From the NCBI GenBank assembly GCA_032821775.1, contig JAVLRN010000004.1, positions 1 to 64,000 on the forward strand: a stretch of DNA of 64,000 bases, given 5' to 3'. The DNA comes from Sanguinoderma infundibulare. Its lineage: Eukaryota; Basidiomycota; Agaricomycetes; Polyporales; Polyporaceae. Both the position numbers and the translations under genes were made by a program. The notes under the pieces are model-generated. The model was not told the DNA's origin and did not search any database. It worked only from the letters and a program-made list of their open reading frames with translations. This document shows positions 44,581-55,385 of the stretch, piece by piece (the first letter of the stretch is position 1; every line of letters starts with the position of its first letter).

Positions 44581-46289
44581 GGGTGGCGGGAGTAATGTCT
44601 TCCCCCTCGAGCTGGAAGCTGGGAGGACTCACCGGAGTCACCATGCGAGATATATACCCAATGCTCCAGCGGTTGGAGAGAGGGGTGTATCCATGTAGTG
44701 GTCTTGTGGCAATGTCGCCACGAGCGCTGGATGTCGGACAAGTACGTCTCGAGAGCGGGTCCGGAGCCAAGACTGGAACCAGCTGGCGCAGAACTGAAGG
44801 GAGTCCTTGGGCTGGATGCGAAGGCCATGGCTCGACAGCGAGAGGTGGAGGGGGTACGGAAGCAACGCCAGGGAATCAGGCGGGGAGGCGGAGCGACGAG
44901 CGAAGAGGTTGAGTTCGGAACCGACTCCTCTTGCCAACGCTCCATTAACGCCCATGTTTAGGGCCGGCTCACAGAGCCGTGTAGCACTCTCCCGTGATCT
45001 TTCTTCCGCCTCAAGCGTGCACGCCAACTTCCAGCCCATTCAGCGGACTCTTCAGTTACACGGTGCGTCATCCCCTGCCATCTTTGCACTATGAGGGTTG
45101 AATATTCGAAAGACAGCTCGCCGTTTGTATATCCCCATCCGTCCTCCAACGTGTCGAACGAGTTCCAGCACGACCTCGCTATCATCTCACCAACCATTCG
45201 CGCACCCCAAGGCGGCAAACGATGTGCGTTCAACAGTATTCAAAGGCGGCTATCTACGGCAAGTGTTCCAGTCATTCCTCATGGGCGCGACAATGACGGA
45301 AGAGCTGTGTCCTCAATTCTTAGCTCCCTTGGCACTCGCGCTATCACGTCATGTGAACATTCAACAAGGCCCGGAAGACTATGTCGATGATCATTGCATG
45401 AGACGACAGCAATGGGAAAGCGGAGCAGGACTCAGATGATGAGCAGGAAGGAGAAGTGGAGGAAGCCGATGGTGATGACAGTAGGCTTCCCGTAGTAGTG
45501 CGCCGCAACGTTCTCACGGGCACGCGCCGCAACGTTCTCACGGGCACGCGCCGCAACGTTCTCACGGGCACGCGCAGACGAAGTGTTTGCGCGGATTGAG
45601 ATGGAGCAGGACGCGCTGGGGAGCACGATCAAGAAGAAACAGTTTCGAGGCGTTTCCGTGCCAGATGGAGGGCGCGCCACACGTGGTGACGCGGAGCGCG
45701 ATCAAGGAGACTGGAGACTTTGAACTCGGACACAGGGTACGTGTTCATTGGCTTGTTTGCTGGGTTAGGGGAAGCTGATGCGACCGGTTGATTGGCAGAC
45801 ACAGTTCGAAGACAGCTCGCTGCACTGCGACTACCTCCGGCATGACAAGCCGCTGTGTCCTTAGGTTGACACCCTCCCCTCTTCCTTGGACCTAGCCGCG
45901 AGAAACGTATATGGTGAGCGCTATCATAATGCCGTTCCTTGACTTCTGGACGCTGAGCGCCCTTCTTGCATGACCCATCTTCCATTCACCTTTCAAATGT
46001 TCCTTGACTGGTAGACGATCAGCGAATCAGGTAGGCCTTCGCATGCGTCCCGTACGCTTCCGCCGTACATCTAACTTCCCTCTCAGCTCGGCAAGCAGTG
46101 GTGGAAATCCGGCGATTATCCCAAGGTAGTCGACGAGGTAAGCAGTTGATGGGCTTCTAGACTGCGTTTACCAACTAACCTTTCCTTAGCGGCTGCACCG
46201 CTCGGCGTACAGCCTAGGTCCGCTGAATGGTGCAGATTTCCAGTCTCATGACAATATCGTAATAGCTTTGCTACTAAATGTTCGGCAAA
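44581..46289. other. Region with weak coding fragments
   Basis: No firm gene. A two-exon fragment (about 45665-45864) reads MEGAPHVVTRSAIKETGDFE and, after a GTACGT...GGCAG intron, FEDSSLHCDYLRHDKPLCP and a stop. The family is not recognised and the upstream exons are unclear. A 24-bp triplicate lies at 45502-45573. Confidence 0.3.
45502..45573. repeat. 24-bp tandem repeat, three copies
   Basis: Three perfect units of CGCCGCAACGTTCTCACGGG plus CACG. The length is a multiple of three, so it would be neutral in a reading frame. Confidence 0.9.
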
Positions 46290-46695
46290 AAGCTGACTTT
46301 TCTCCGAGGTCTTTGACACCTTTGAAGCGAATAGCGACATGACTCGGTGCGCACGAGCACGTACTTGTCACGGCCCTCAGCTTGTTGTGCATGTTGAAGA
46401 ACTCGCTGTACCGCCGTGCGACGACCCACCCCGATGCGAAGCTCCTGTCCTGCGCGAGCTGCTGCCTCTCGACGAGGTACCTTACCACTTGCCGCCCGTC
46501 CTCGTCGCCTACCGTCGAGCTCACGATCGCGACCTGCGGTCGCTCAGGAGCCGGTTGGCGCTCTCCTGCTGCTCGTACTGCGTCCGCTGGAACCGCAGCT
46601 CTCGCGTAAGCTGAGATTTCGAGCGGCGGAGCAGCCGTAGCTCCTGCGCGTCCCCCGTCAGCTCCGCCTTGGGGATGAGCGTGTCGAGCAGCGCG
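46290..46695 (-). pseudogene. PX-domain protein fragment (sorting-nexin type)
   Basis: Minus strand reads GQDALLDTLIPKAELTGDAQ and REL..QRTQYEQQE. After a frame change near 46550 it reads GRQVVRYLVERQQLAQ and SGWVVARRYSEFFNMHNKLR. The last part is the basic PX core (ARRYSEF) of phosphoinositide-binding sorting nexins. A helical region before a PX core occurs in fungal PXA/RGS/PX proteins. The frame change, and the lack of the remaining PX domain and of both ends of the gene, mark it as a relic. Confidence 0.7.
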
Positions 46696-46874
46696 TCCTG
46701 CCCCTATCTCTTCTTACTCCCTGTTTCTTTTTTTAGTTGTTTCTGCTGTTTCTGTGCTGCACAAGGACATTTCGCAGTCCCCATCGATTGTCGCTGCTCA
46801 TACATTGTACGTACATATGCACATACCTTCTTTACGCAAATTCGCAATTGCGCACTCCGCGTTCTCGAGTCTCG

Positions 46875-47099
46875 ATGGCCCATCCCTACATGCCCAAAGA
46901 CGAGTACGCCAGGCAAGTGCCCGTAGGTCCGCTATCATATACTATAAAGGGGACTTATCGGCTATGCTTTGCTACAGAGAACATTGGAGCGACCACTCAT
47001 GCTATAATGCGCTACGGCGGCTACAGCGGTCTACAGAGATGGTACCGGGTGATACGGCCTGCTGACACTTTTACTGATGCATTGCCTGTCGCGTTGTAG
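46875..47099 (+). CDS. Possible small gene, unknown (74 aa)
   Basis: Reads MAHPYMPKDEYARQVPVGPL and ends RPADTFTDALPVAL. The composition is protein-like and there is no intron. TTGTACGTACATAT lies 56 bp upstream, as it does before the gene at 41891. No family is recognised, and it may be the last exon of something larger. Confidence 0.38.
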   Translation: MAHPYMPKDEYARQVPVGPLSYTIKGTYRLCFATENIGATTHAIMRYGGYSGLQRWYRVIRPADTFTDALPVAL

Positions 47100-47637
47100 G
47101 TTTCGAATCATTGCAGCTCACTCCAACCCCATCTCTTAGCCAATTAAAGTCGTCACGGCTGACTAGAACTCGCACGCGAGGAAACCCCTGGGTGATTAGT
47201 ACAGGGTAGGACATTGTGCGGTCCTAGTCTTCGCGCTCCCTCCTGCCTCCACCAGAACCCTGTGGTTCCCGGATGCGGACCGATGATTCACGCATTTGGT
47301 ACACTTCCCAGACATGATCTACCCATTCATCCAGGGTTTCGGTGAGTGCACCGCCAATCTAGTGCAGCTTCGCACTGAGGATTTGACAGGATAATGGAGG
47401 TGTGTGTCAATGCGCATGCACTGAACCGCCACAGCGGTGAGCTCACGATCAGCGTGTCATCGGTTTACGTCCCGCAACGGTACTCAGGTGCTGCAGCTCA
47501 GATATTGGACTGTTGTGGAGCCAAAACGGGAAACGCTAGGGGCGAAAGTAGCACAGGGTAAGCGCATCCGCCTTTGCGCACAGGCTTCCACGTCGTCCAG
47601 AGATGCCCTGTGAGCCTTTGAGCCGCTCGATTGCAGG
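47100..47637. other. Intergenic upstream of the secreted protein
   Basis: A coding-like fragment (about 47395-47560, VCVNAHALNRHSGELTISVS) is visible but has no start or partner exon I can support. Confidence 0.3.
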
Positions 47638-47645
47638 TATAAAAG
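47638..47645 (+). promoter_or_regulatory. TATA box of the secreted beta-trefoil-like gene
   Basis: TATAAAAG 52 bp before the ATG, a good match in sequence and spacing for a strongly expressed fungal gene with a short leader. Confidence 0.6.
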
Positions 47646-47696
47646 CTATCGCAGTGCAGCTAGCCCATCAGCCACAGCTCGAAGCGAATCAGCATC

Positions 47697-48336
47697 ATGA
47701 AGTCCTTCTCCCTTCTCACCGCCTTCGCACTCGCCGTCGTGCCCCTTGCTATTGCCGACCCCGCACCGCCGCCTGGTTTCAAAACCGTGCGCTTCGATGC
47801 CGCAGTTCGTGGGTGTCATGGGTGACTGCTCCATATACAAATATACAGAACTAACTCCTCGTTTGTGTCACTACAGTTGGCGGCACCATCGGAGCCTCTC
47901 CCCCTCCTGACACCGCCGGTGTCCTCCTTCGGGCGGAGGTCGGCGATGGAAACGTCACCACATTTCTTATTCCAGAGACATCCACTACCCGCATCCCGAT
48001 CTTGCCCGACGTAGATACGGCGCTGGGGGCGTTCTGTGTGACGGGGACCCCTCCGACGAACCGCTCCATCGCCACTGTGGGAAGATGCTTCGGACGCCCC
48101 CAGGAGCTTTGGACCGTCCCTGTTGAAGGTAGTCAGGGACCCATCTCCAACGAAGCTGGGCTTTGTCTCACAGTGCTGCTTGGAGGCGCGCGGGTGGTAC
48201 GTGCTTTTGCTCACGAGACAGCGGCTAAAGCCCAGTGGCGGGAGCCTGACGCGATTCCGGCCGACAGATATTCAGCATTCCATGCAACCCCGCTGACGCA
48301 GGGCAGCTCTGGAACGTCACGGCGGTCTCGGAGTAG
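47697..48336 (+). CDS. Secreted ricin-B-like (beta-trefoil) protein
   Basis: Exons 47697-47808, 47877-48196 and 48268-48336 join in frame (about 166 aa). A signal peptide is clear: MKSFSLLTAFALAVVPLAIA. The mature part starts DPAPPPGFKTVRF. The C-terminal end has the repeat signature of ricin-type beta-trefoils: SNEAGLCLTVLLGGARV followed, after the last intron, by CNPADAGQLWNVT (QxW motif). The earlier subdomains are less obvious (RCFGRPQELWTV may be another). It is probably a secreted carbohydrate-binding or related extracellular protein. No catalytic chain is present. The 71-nt last intron is supported because only splicing produces the QLW end and a stop. Confidence 0.65.
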
Positions 48337-50044
48337 TGGCCCGACGAACGGCCGAGATTTGTGCCGTGCCAATCACATCACGAGATGTACAAACACCCCT
48401 TTCCCCTCGCGATCCCGAATCCTAGTTTCCTGCCCTACCAGATGTCATCGTGTACCAGTCTTAGAATCGAACTGTCACTCCGCTAAGAGTGCTTGGCTCC
48501 GCGGTATCCTACGGAATTGTTGTTTCTGCGTGGGGGTTTCGTGACTTCCTTCCGAGTTTGATGTCTGTCCACGACCTCGTTTACGGCACTGCCAGCCGCC
48601 GCAGTCCTTTCCCTCACGAGGGACTCGAGCGAGAGGACCTTGACCTGTATAAGATTAAGTAACATCGCAAGCGGACCCTTAAGGAATGCGACGTCGTTCT
48701 GGTGCAGAGCTCGGCAGCGCTAATTGGGTTGAGTGGCAGCGTCGTCTCCGAGGGCTTGAGTAACACTGAACGGTTCTGGAAGCACATCTTACAGGCCGTC
48801 GACACCCATGGAGATGCCAACCGACGGCGATAGCATGACGACTTTGCGAAGCGGCGCTCGTTTCTGCGCTGCGCTCCCGGTTTAGAACGCCGCGCTGTTC
48901 GCGAGCTGGCCGACGCTGGAGAGTTTTGAGCTGACGAAGCTGGAGAATCTTGGACCGCATTCCGGCAGGCTGTCGGCCTTCGTGTTTACCCGTTCCAGGG
49001 ATGGATGCAAGATTGTCGAGCGGGCGTCGAGCAGCGACGATGTGACGGTGACCCCGCTTTCGCAGCATGTACTGAACGAATTCTCACTCGGGTTATGTCT
49101 AGTGGTGGCGATGTGCGACTCCACTCCGAGACGTTTTTATCACGATTCGCCTGCCTAAGTGACGCAACGACAAGGAGATACGGGAAAATCTCGCTAGTAA
49201 CTTCCTCCGCCAGATGGTGTCTCCGAGGAGCTCGTAGCCCTCATCTACGACAGGCTCCAGAGGGTTCTGGGCGAGGTAGGAATTTAATGGATTCAGACCA
49301 AGTTCAAGAGCAGTCCGCTCTTAACTTTCCACTGGGGGCAGTGGGCCCCAGCGCGTCTGTGCTCGAAAGATGGCGAGCAAGCCGGTCAGCCAGGTGGTGT
49401 CTTGTTGGAACGGCATGACTGCTAAAGAAGCACGGATTAAATTCTTGCATTGAATATGTTGCCTGCCTGATCAGAGGACGAGGTCAAGAGGCTTGGGGGT
49501 TATACCTGTTGGGACTCCGGCTGAATGAACATTTAAAATCCCGAAACACTCTAAGCTTACAATGCCTCGCGGAGTTCGAACTGAATAGATTCGTTCCTCA
49601 CCTTACATTTCCTGAGCGCTTTGTTTATGCCCTCCGCCCTCTAACAACGGTCGACGACGTACTCAGCGACCTCTTCTTGCTTTACTACATTGAAACCTAG
49701 ACTTTAGCACGCTTGGGACGATTCGGAAGGTGACTCCCTGTCTGTGCTGCAAAGGCTCATTGTTCCATGAGCTCGCCGACTCGCCCCAAATTCCCCAACT
49801 TTGCGCTGCCTACGGCGTTTGAAGCACCTCTCGTCGGCGTCGAGGGAAACGATGTGTCGGGTATAATGGGCGCCGCATAGAGAGCTGCATGGGGATCAGC
49901 GGTGTCAGTACAGGTGAGCATAAGGCATCATTGCATGCGGATCGCCCCTCACTCCGCTCCTGCCCTGTCCTCGCATCAGCGTTCAATCTTTCCTCTCCCC
50001 CTCCGCTCGTCATACTTGTACTGTCGGCTGTAAACTTGTAGAAC
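48337..50044. other. Intergenic or decayed
   Basis: A short frame at 49509-49700 (LTFPERFVYALRPLTTVDD) looks coding but has no partner. Nothing else is supportable. Confidence 0.35.
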
Positions 50045-50750
50045 GTCACTGCGTTGGTCGAGAAGGGCAGTCTGGACGCTTGGGATTTCACCGGCGGCTC
50101 CCCGAAGGACACCTACAGGGAGGCGATGACGAAGGTTCGCGCATTCTCCCCCGGCCGGAAAACCTGTTTCTTTCTCTACGTCACCCTTCTATCCAAGGTA
50201 CTCCCCCACCCTTCTGCTCTGTCGACTCAGGACATGTGGATGGCGTTCGGCTTCGTCGTCGGCAACGAGGAGTCGTTCGCTCTCGTACTGGGAGCTGATC
50301 CGGCGCTGCAGCTTCGACGAGTTCTGCACCGCGTTCGAAACCTCGACCATGTGCCTCCTCTTCTACCGCTACCGCGTAATCGTGACAGGCGGGCGTTGCT
50401 TTTGAGACGTCATGGCTAGTTCTCCTCGGTCGTTCAAGTCCGTCTGGTACCTGAAGCTCTACATCGTCAGCCTCGTCAGCGCTCCGGTTCGGGGAGACTC
50501 GCCGAAACCGACACGAGCTGTCGCCCTCGACTACGGCTTTGCGAACTGCAAGAACCAGCAAGAGAGGAAGCTTCTGGACGACCTCTACAAGCGCATGCTG
50601 ACCACAGACAGGGACAATTCGCTGGACCTTCACGAGGCGTGCATGCGTGGGGAGTTGCTGGAGTACGCGAAGGGGCTCGTCAAGCTTGCGCCGCACACGG
50701 CGAAGTACACGCGATTACTGAAGAACCGCTACCCCGTGCGCGAGGCGTAG
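50045..50750 (+). pseudogene. Decayed paralogue of the MYND gene (zinc finger missing)
   Basis: Reads EKGSLDAWDFTGGSPKDTYR, a frame change near 50290, then MASSPRSFKSVWYLKLY and LKNRYPVREA with a stop. Each block matches the intact gene at 53315-54544, about 60-75% identical by eye. The N-terminal part with the MYND finger is absent, so it is a 5'-truncated, frameshifted copy in the opposite orientation. Confidence 0.82.
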
Positions 50751-51134
50751 ACCGACAAGTGCGTCGTTTGTCCTTGTACGATGACTCTGACGTTTATTTA
50801 CGCTCGAATCTCAGACGTATGCAACTGCTCAGGCTCGGGTTCGAAGCCGTATCTGACCGTAACAAACAAAACCGCCGGGCGGCGCATCGAGCCTCGTTTC
50901 GAATGTCGCTCTTGTACAGTACCAGATACCATCATGTCGTCGTAGAATGCAACTGTAACTGAGTGGCATGTCTACCAGAGTCAAGAGCGACCCCTCCGCG
51001 TGTTATGGCGAGAATGCTGCCGGAGCTCACATTGCGGTGTAGAACAGTCGTCATCGGGTTGGTAGCTTACACACTTCTGCCTTTAACCTTCCTCCCTCCC
51101 TTTCTTCCTTCCGTCCACAAACACTAACCACACC
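50751..51134. other. Intergenic
   Basis: No gene seen. Confidence 0.35.
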
Positions 51135-51797
51135 ATGTTGCAGGATTTACCCACCACGGAGGGGTTGCGTGTCCAGCACCCGAATGATGACATGGGTGTC
51201 AGTCGCCTTTCCGAGTCGTCAGTCACGGGATAAGCGCACTGACGCACGATCACCGTTTCAAATGACTTTACCAGCCCAGCGAGGACCGTGCTCGTACTTA
51301 CAAGTGGGAAACTTCGGCAAAAATAGGACTCATGAAGCGTACCATGGAGGCTAGCGAGCGAGACCGTCGCGCGTCACTCGACAGGATGATGGAAGCGTTC
51401 CTGAAGGTCAGCACAGACGTCACCGACCTCGGCAAGAATGTCGACTCCACGAATGAGCTCCTCCTCGCGAGTAACCCCAACCTGCAGGGTCGCGTCACCG
51501 ACGTGGAGGCCGGGATGAAACAGAACAAGAGCTCGATCGACAGCATTGGGGTTCGGCTTCTATACGTTCCTATACCTCATTCTCTCACTTGTATCCCAGA
51601 GACCTAACATTTCACGAGATAGCGAACAGTATACATGCAGTGTCGATGATCGAAAGGTAATGAACATGCGGGTCTTAGTGTCAGTCACTGCTCAGGACGT
51701 ATGCATCTTGCCCACGGGGTCTTGTGATGTGGACAGGTCCGCCGCACCTGCTCCGCGGGCAGGCTCCGCCTCGGCAACGTTGCTGACCGCTGGATGA
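51135..51797 (+). CDS. Small multi-exon gene with a helical, coiled-coil-like core, unknown
   Basis: Exon 1 starts MLQDLPTTEGLRVQHPNDD (donor GTGTCA). Exon 2 (about 51275-51549) reads MKRTMEASERDRRASLDRMM, then KVSTDVTDLGKNVDSTNELL, then VTDVEAGMKQNKSSIDSI, a heptad-like helix. Exon 3 (about 51624-51656) reads IANSIHAVSMIER after acceptor CACGAG. Exon 4 (about 51737-51797) ends ATLLTAG. Phases agree at the last two junctions; the first acceptor is not fixed. No membrane segment or known domain. Confidence 0.5.
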
Positions 51798-51845
51798 TTG
51801 GATCGACTCAGCATCGAATGCGGTAAAACCAAGGGAGAAGTGCGG

Positions 51846-52470
51846 TTATAGCTCACCTGCTGCGTCGTCATACGGAGGGGATCCGGTCTTCAGCAACTTC
51901 CCGTTCGCGCCGTCGGCAGGGCCAGCAGGTGCGGAGAACGAGTCGGCACCTCCGCTATTCGCATCATCACCCCGTACAGAGCTGCTCGCAGACGTGCCGG
52001 CATTTGCGCCGTTGGCTGTAGCACACCATTCATGTACAAGTCAGTAAAGCGTTGAGAGACAACACGGACAGATCTGACTCACCAGGCGCGCTTTGAGCAG
52101 TGCCATTGTTGCGGTCCCCGGCTCCGAGCGCAGCGTTCTGAAGGAAGGGCGTCGAGGGAGCGGGAGGGCTTGTCGGAGCGTCGAATGCTCGGAAGGGAGC
52201 AGGAGAGCCGAATGGACGGTTGGACGCTGGGACAGGGCGAGGGCGCCGGCCACCTCCTTGTCGAACTTCGATCATGCCCACAGTCCTCCCGTCGCTACCG
52301 GCGCGACCTCCGTGTTGATACGCACGCGTGTAGACAGGGAAGGACCCCTCGTCGCTGTGAAGATCAGAGAGGCTTCCGAGGTCCCTTGCTGCGTCCGCGC
52401 TTGCGAGTGGGGCGGACACGGCAACGGTGGCGAGAGCGGGGAACGCAAGCGCACGAAAGGTCCGTCGCAT
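51846..52470 (-). CDS. Putative secreted, low-complexity protein
   Basis: Two exons, 52470-52083 and 52015-51846 (donor GTGAGT, acceptor CTACAG, phase 1), give about 185 aa. The N-terminus MRRTFRALAFPALATVAVSA followed by PLASA looks like a signal peptide. The mature part is rich in Gly, Pro, Ser, Ala and Asp (ANGANAGTSASSSVRGDDAN) with no Cys, so it is probably disordered. It is unlike a Cys-rich effector, and there is no known family. Confidence 0.5.
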
Positions 52471-53314
52471 CTTGACTGCAGGCGTGGCGGGTGAGGAAAT
52501 AGTGGTCGGGTGCGAAGAGATACCTGGGGGAGGGCAAGGGCAGAATTTGCCGCGTTGTAGCTTTATGAACACGCGCGGCGAACGGTAGGGCTGACCTAGA
52601 AGGGCAGCGATCGGGACGTGATCAGAAGCTGACATTGGGACGAGTTTCCGGACTGAGCATGAGCAAGAGATGACATGTAAAGGTGATTGTTTGGTATAGG
52701 AAACCAAGACGACTGACGGATTGACCACGAGCATGAGAAGGTTGCAATCCCTTCACCGTTTTGCAGTGAGCGATTTGTATAAGGCTGGTAATAGAGTACC
52801 TGAATGTCCGTGTTAGTAAGAAAACGGAGCATCTTTATCAGCCCTTCTGAAGAGCTAGCTGTTTGAAGGACATTCTCGTTGGACCCCCACTGCGGCACGA
52901 CACGTATACACCCAGGACAAACGTGTGGAGACCACTTGCAGGTCGCCATCGAGCAGGCCGCCGCAGGCAGCAAGGTCAGCGAGGACATCGAGGAGTAGAG
53001 GCCGTCTTGGTCTCAGATCTGTACGATATTCGTCACGAAGCCATGTCCCCGTCCCTCTCGTTTGCGCTGTTCGTCGCCGGCGAACGTCAAGGTAGTCGTG
53101 TATTGTGGATCGACTCTTATGTGTGTACTTGTCTGTGTGGTACGATGTACATTGTGGATTGTATGTTCAGATGAATGCGACGCCTAGCTGTTTCGAGTTC
53201 GTGGTACGATGGTATGTAGGCTTTCCCGATCCCAAGCAGTTGCTTCCGGCTGCGAGCTTTAATATACATAAGAGTCAGAGGTGTCTCATCAGAACACGAG
53301 GCGCACCTGTCGAT
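52471..53314. other. Intergenic
   Basis: No supportable gene; short overlapping frames only. Confidence 0.35.
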
Positions 53315-54544
53315 TTATACCTCGCGAACGGGGTAGCGGTTCTTCAGCAACCGCGTATACTTGGCCGTGTTCGGCGCGAGCTTGACGAGGCTCTTCGCGT
53401 ACTCCACCAGCTGGCCGCGCATGCACGCATCGTGGAGTGCGAGTGGATCGAAGGCGTCTGTACTGAAAAGGCGCCTGTAGAGGTCGTCCAGCAGTTTCCT
53501 GTCTTGCTCGTTCTTGCAGTTCGCAAAGCCATAGTCGACGGCGACAGATCCCATCGGTGTCAACGCATCTTCCGCGCCCCTCGCACTGAAGAGACGGATG
53601 GTGTAGAGCTTCAGATACCAGACCGATTTGAACGACCGAGGGGAACCAGCCATGACATCGAGGAAGAAACGGCGAGCTGGCACGGGAATGCGGTAGCGGT
53701 CGAAGAGGAGGGGCAGGGTTGACGTCTCAAACGCGGCGCAGAAGTCGTCGAAGGTGCACTGACGAATGAGCTCCTCGTACGAGAGAGCGAGCTGAGATTC
53801 TTTGCCGACGATGAAGCCGAACGTCATGTATGCATCCTCAGTTGATGACGGCTTGATAGGATGGGGGTGCGCTTTCAAGGACAGGGCGACATAGAGAGAG
53901 AAACAGAGTTGTCGGGCTGGAGGGAGTGCGTGAACCTTTGCCATCACCTCCTCGTGGGTGTCCTTCGGGGAGCCGCCGATGAAAGCCCAGGTGTCGAGAC
54001 CTCCCTTCTCGACCGACGCAACGAGGCTCCGGTGGACCATAGCTTCATCTGCAGTAGATGGATTGAGGATCCACTCGTGCTGGAGGAGCCATGGGTAGCA
54101 AACGCCTCGGCTGCCGGGCGGAAGCGCTTCATACACGCCCTTGACACCGTCGAGGAGTCTTCCCTCCTTCCGCCACTTGCGCACCTCTTGGGGAGGAACG
54201 GCGCGGTGCACGAGGATCTCTATCCAGAGATCGAAGGCCATGTTCATCGCGACCTGGCTGAACGACGCTGCCCTGTCAAGCCCGTAGTCGGTCCTCGTTT
54301 GCTTGTCGGGCGGGATGACACTGGCGAAGCATGAACGAGCGAGGTGATAGGCGGTGTCGATCGGCTTGTCGGTCTTGCAGTCGAAGATGTGCCACGGCCA
54401 GTGTTTCTTCTGGCACTCGGTGCTACAGTACCAGGTGTTGTTGCATCCTGCGCATCGCTTGGCGTCGGCGGCCTCGGTGGAACAACGGGCGCAGTTGTGG
54501 GCCATTCTGCCACCCAAAGTGACAACCATGAGATTGTGCAACAA
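53315..54544 (-). CDS. MYND zinc-finger protein (409 aa)
   Basis: Intronless frame. The MYND finger is at residues about 18-57: CARCSTEAADAKRCAGC, then WYCSTECQKKHWPWHIFDC, with all Cys/His ligands in place. It is followed by about 340 aa of a helical domain typical of basidiomycete MYND proteins of unknown function. MYND fingers bind proline-rich peptides; no SET domain is present. The ATG at 54505 (MAHNCARC) is the likelier start, because the 13 residues before it are not MYND-like. A decayed opposite-strand copy lies at 50045-50750. Confidence 0.9.
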   Translation of the reverse strand: MLHNLMVVTLGGRMAHNCARCSTEAADAKRCAGCNNTWYCSTECQKKHWPWHIFDCKTDKPIDTAYHLARSCFASVIPPDKQTRTDYGLDRAASFSQVAMNMAFDLWIEILVHRAVPPQEVRKWRKEGRLLDGVKGVYEALPPGSRGVCYPWLLQHEWILNPSTADEAMVHRSLVASVEKGGLDTWAFIGGSPKDTHEEVMAKVHALPPARQLCFSLYVALSLKAHPHPIKPSSTEDAYMTFGFIVGKESQLALSYEELIRQCTFDDFCAAFETSTLPLLFDRYRIPVPARRFFLDVMAGSPRSFKSVWYLKLYTIRLFSARGAEDALTPMGSVAVDYGFANCKNEQDRKLLDDLYRRLFSTDAFDPLALHDACMRGQLVEYAKSLVKLAPNTAKYTRLLKNRYPVREV

Positions 54545-55385
54545 ATGCGATAATGGAGACGTACCGGATAATGGGGAGTGAGGCTAATTGGTGATGGAGG
54601 GGACGAGGACAAGTGATGACGACGCTGGGAGAGCGAGACGTTAGCTGTGGTTGTGTCAACCCCGATATCATCGCAAATCCCGGCGGACCTCGTCTGTCGG
54701 CTGGATCCCGCCCGATCGAGCGTCTTGTTTAGAGTGGTCGGAATGGACTGGATGAGAGGGCGTGCGGAGATGATGGCCATGGCAGGTGAGAACAGCGGTC
54801 CGATTAGTGTTCCCGATCCCAATCTACTTCGGCAACTGGCGGTCAGCAGGAGCTGTCCCGCCGGCTCCGGCTGGTCTCGCCCTGCCCGTCGCTACCTTCG
54901 CTCTCTGTTCTCTGGCCGCCGGTGGCCCTACTCAGATAGGACTTCCCCTTGTCACGCAGGCTCTCCAATACGCTCGAAATGAAGATGGTGAGATAACTGT
55001 GATCGTTTTGGCAGTGCACAGACCCATTCACAATTCATGTCCAACAGGACTCTCGCACCTCATTCAAGTTGCCAGCCCCAAAGTTACCCTTGCTCATGGT
55101 CTCCTATGAAGACATGTCCCGGCACGTTCTGTCCGGATGGATCCGCATCGACGATTTTCCGTATCACAGTTGCGAACGAAGAGCGGTGAGTTATTTCTTT
55201 GAGAGGCGGATACGGTAACGGGTGGATGTGAAACGCCGGCTCGGAGCGCGGACACCGTTGCGCTTCAACGACGGTCTGGACGATTGCCATTCGGGAGTGC
55301 TGTGACGCATTGGTCTGCATTAGCATGGATCGAGAGTCTGGATTCGCGTAGGGCACGACTGCACAGCTACGTGATTGGTAAGTAA
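54545..55385. other. Intergenic
   Basis: Promoter side of the MYND gene and 3' side of the next gene. No gene is supported, though a frame at 54786-55000 (GLALPVATFALCSLAAGGPT) is mildly protein-like. Confidence 0.35.
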
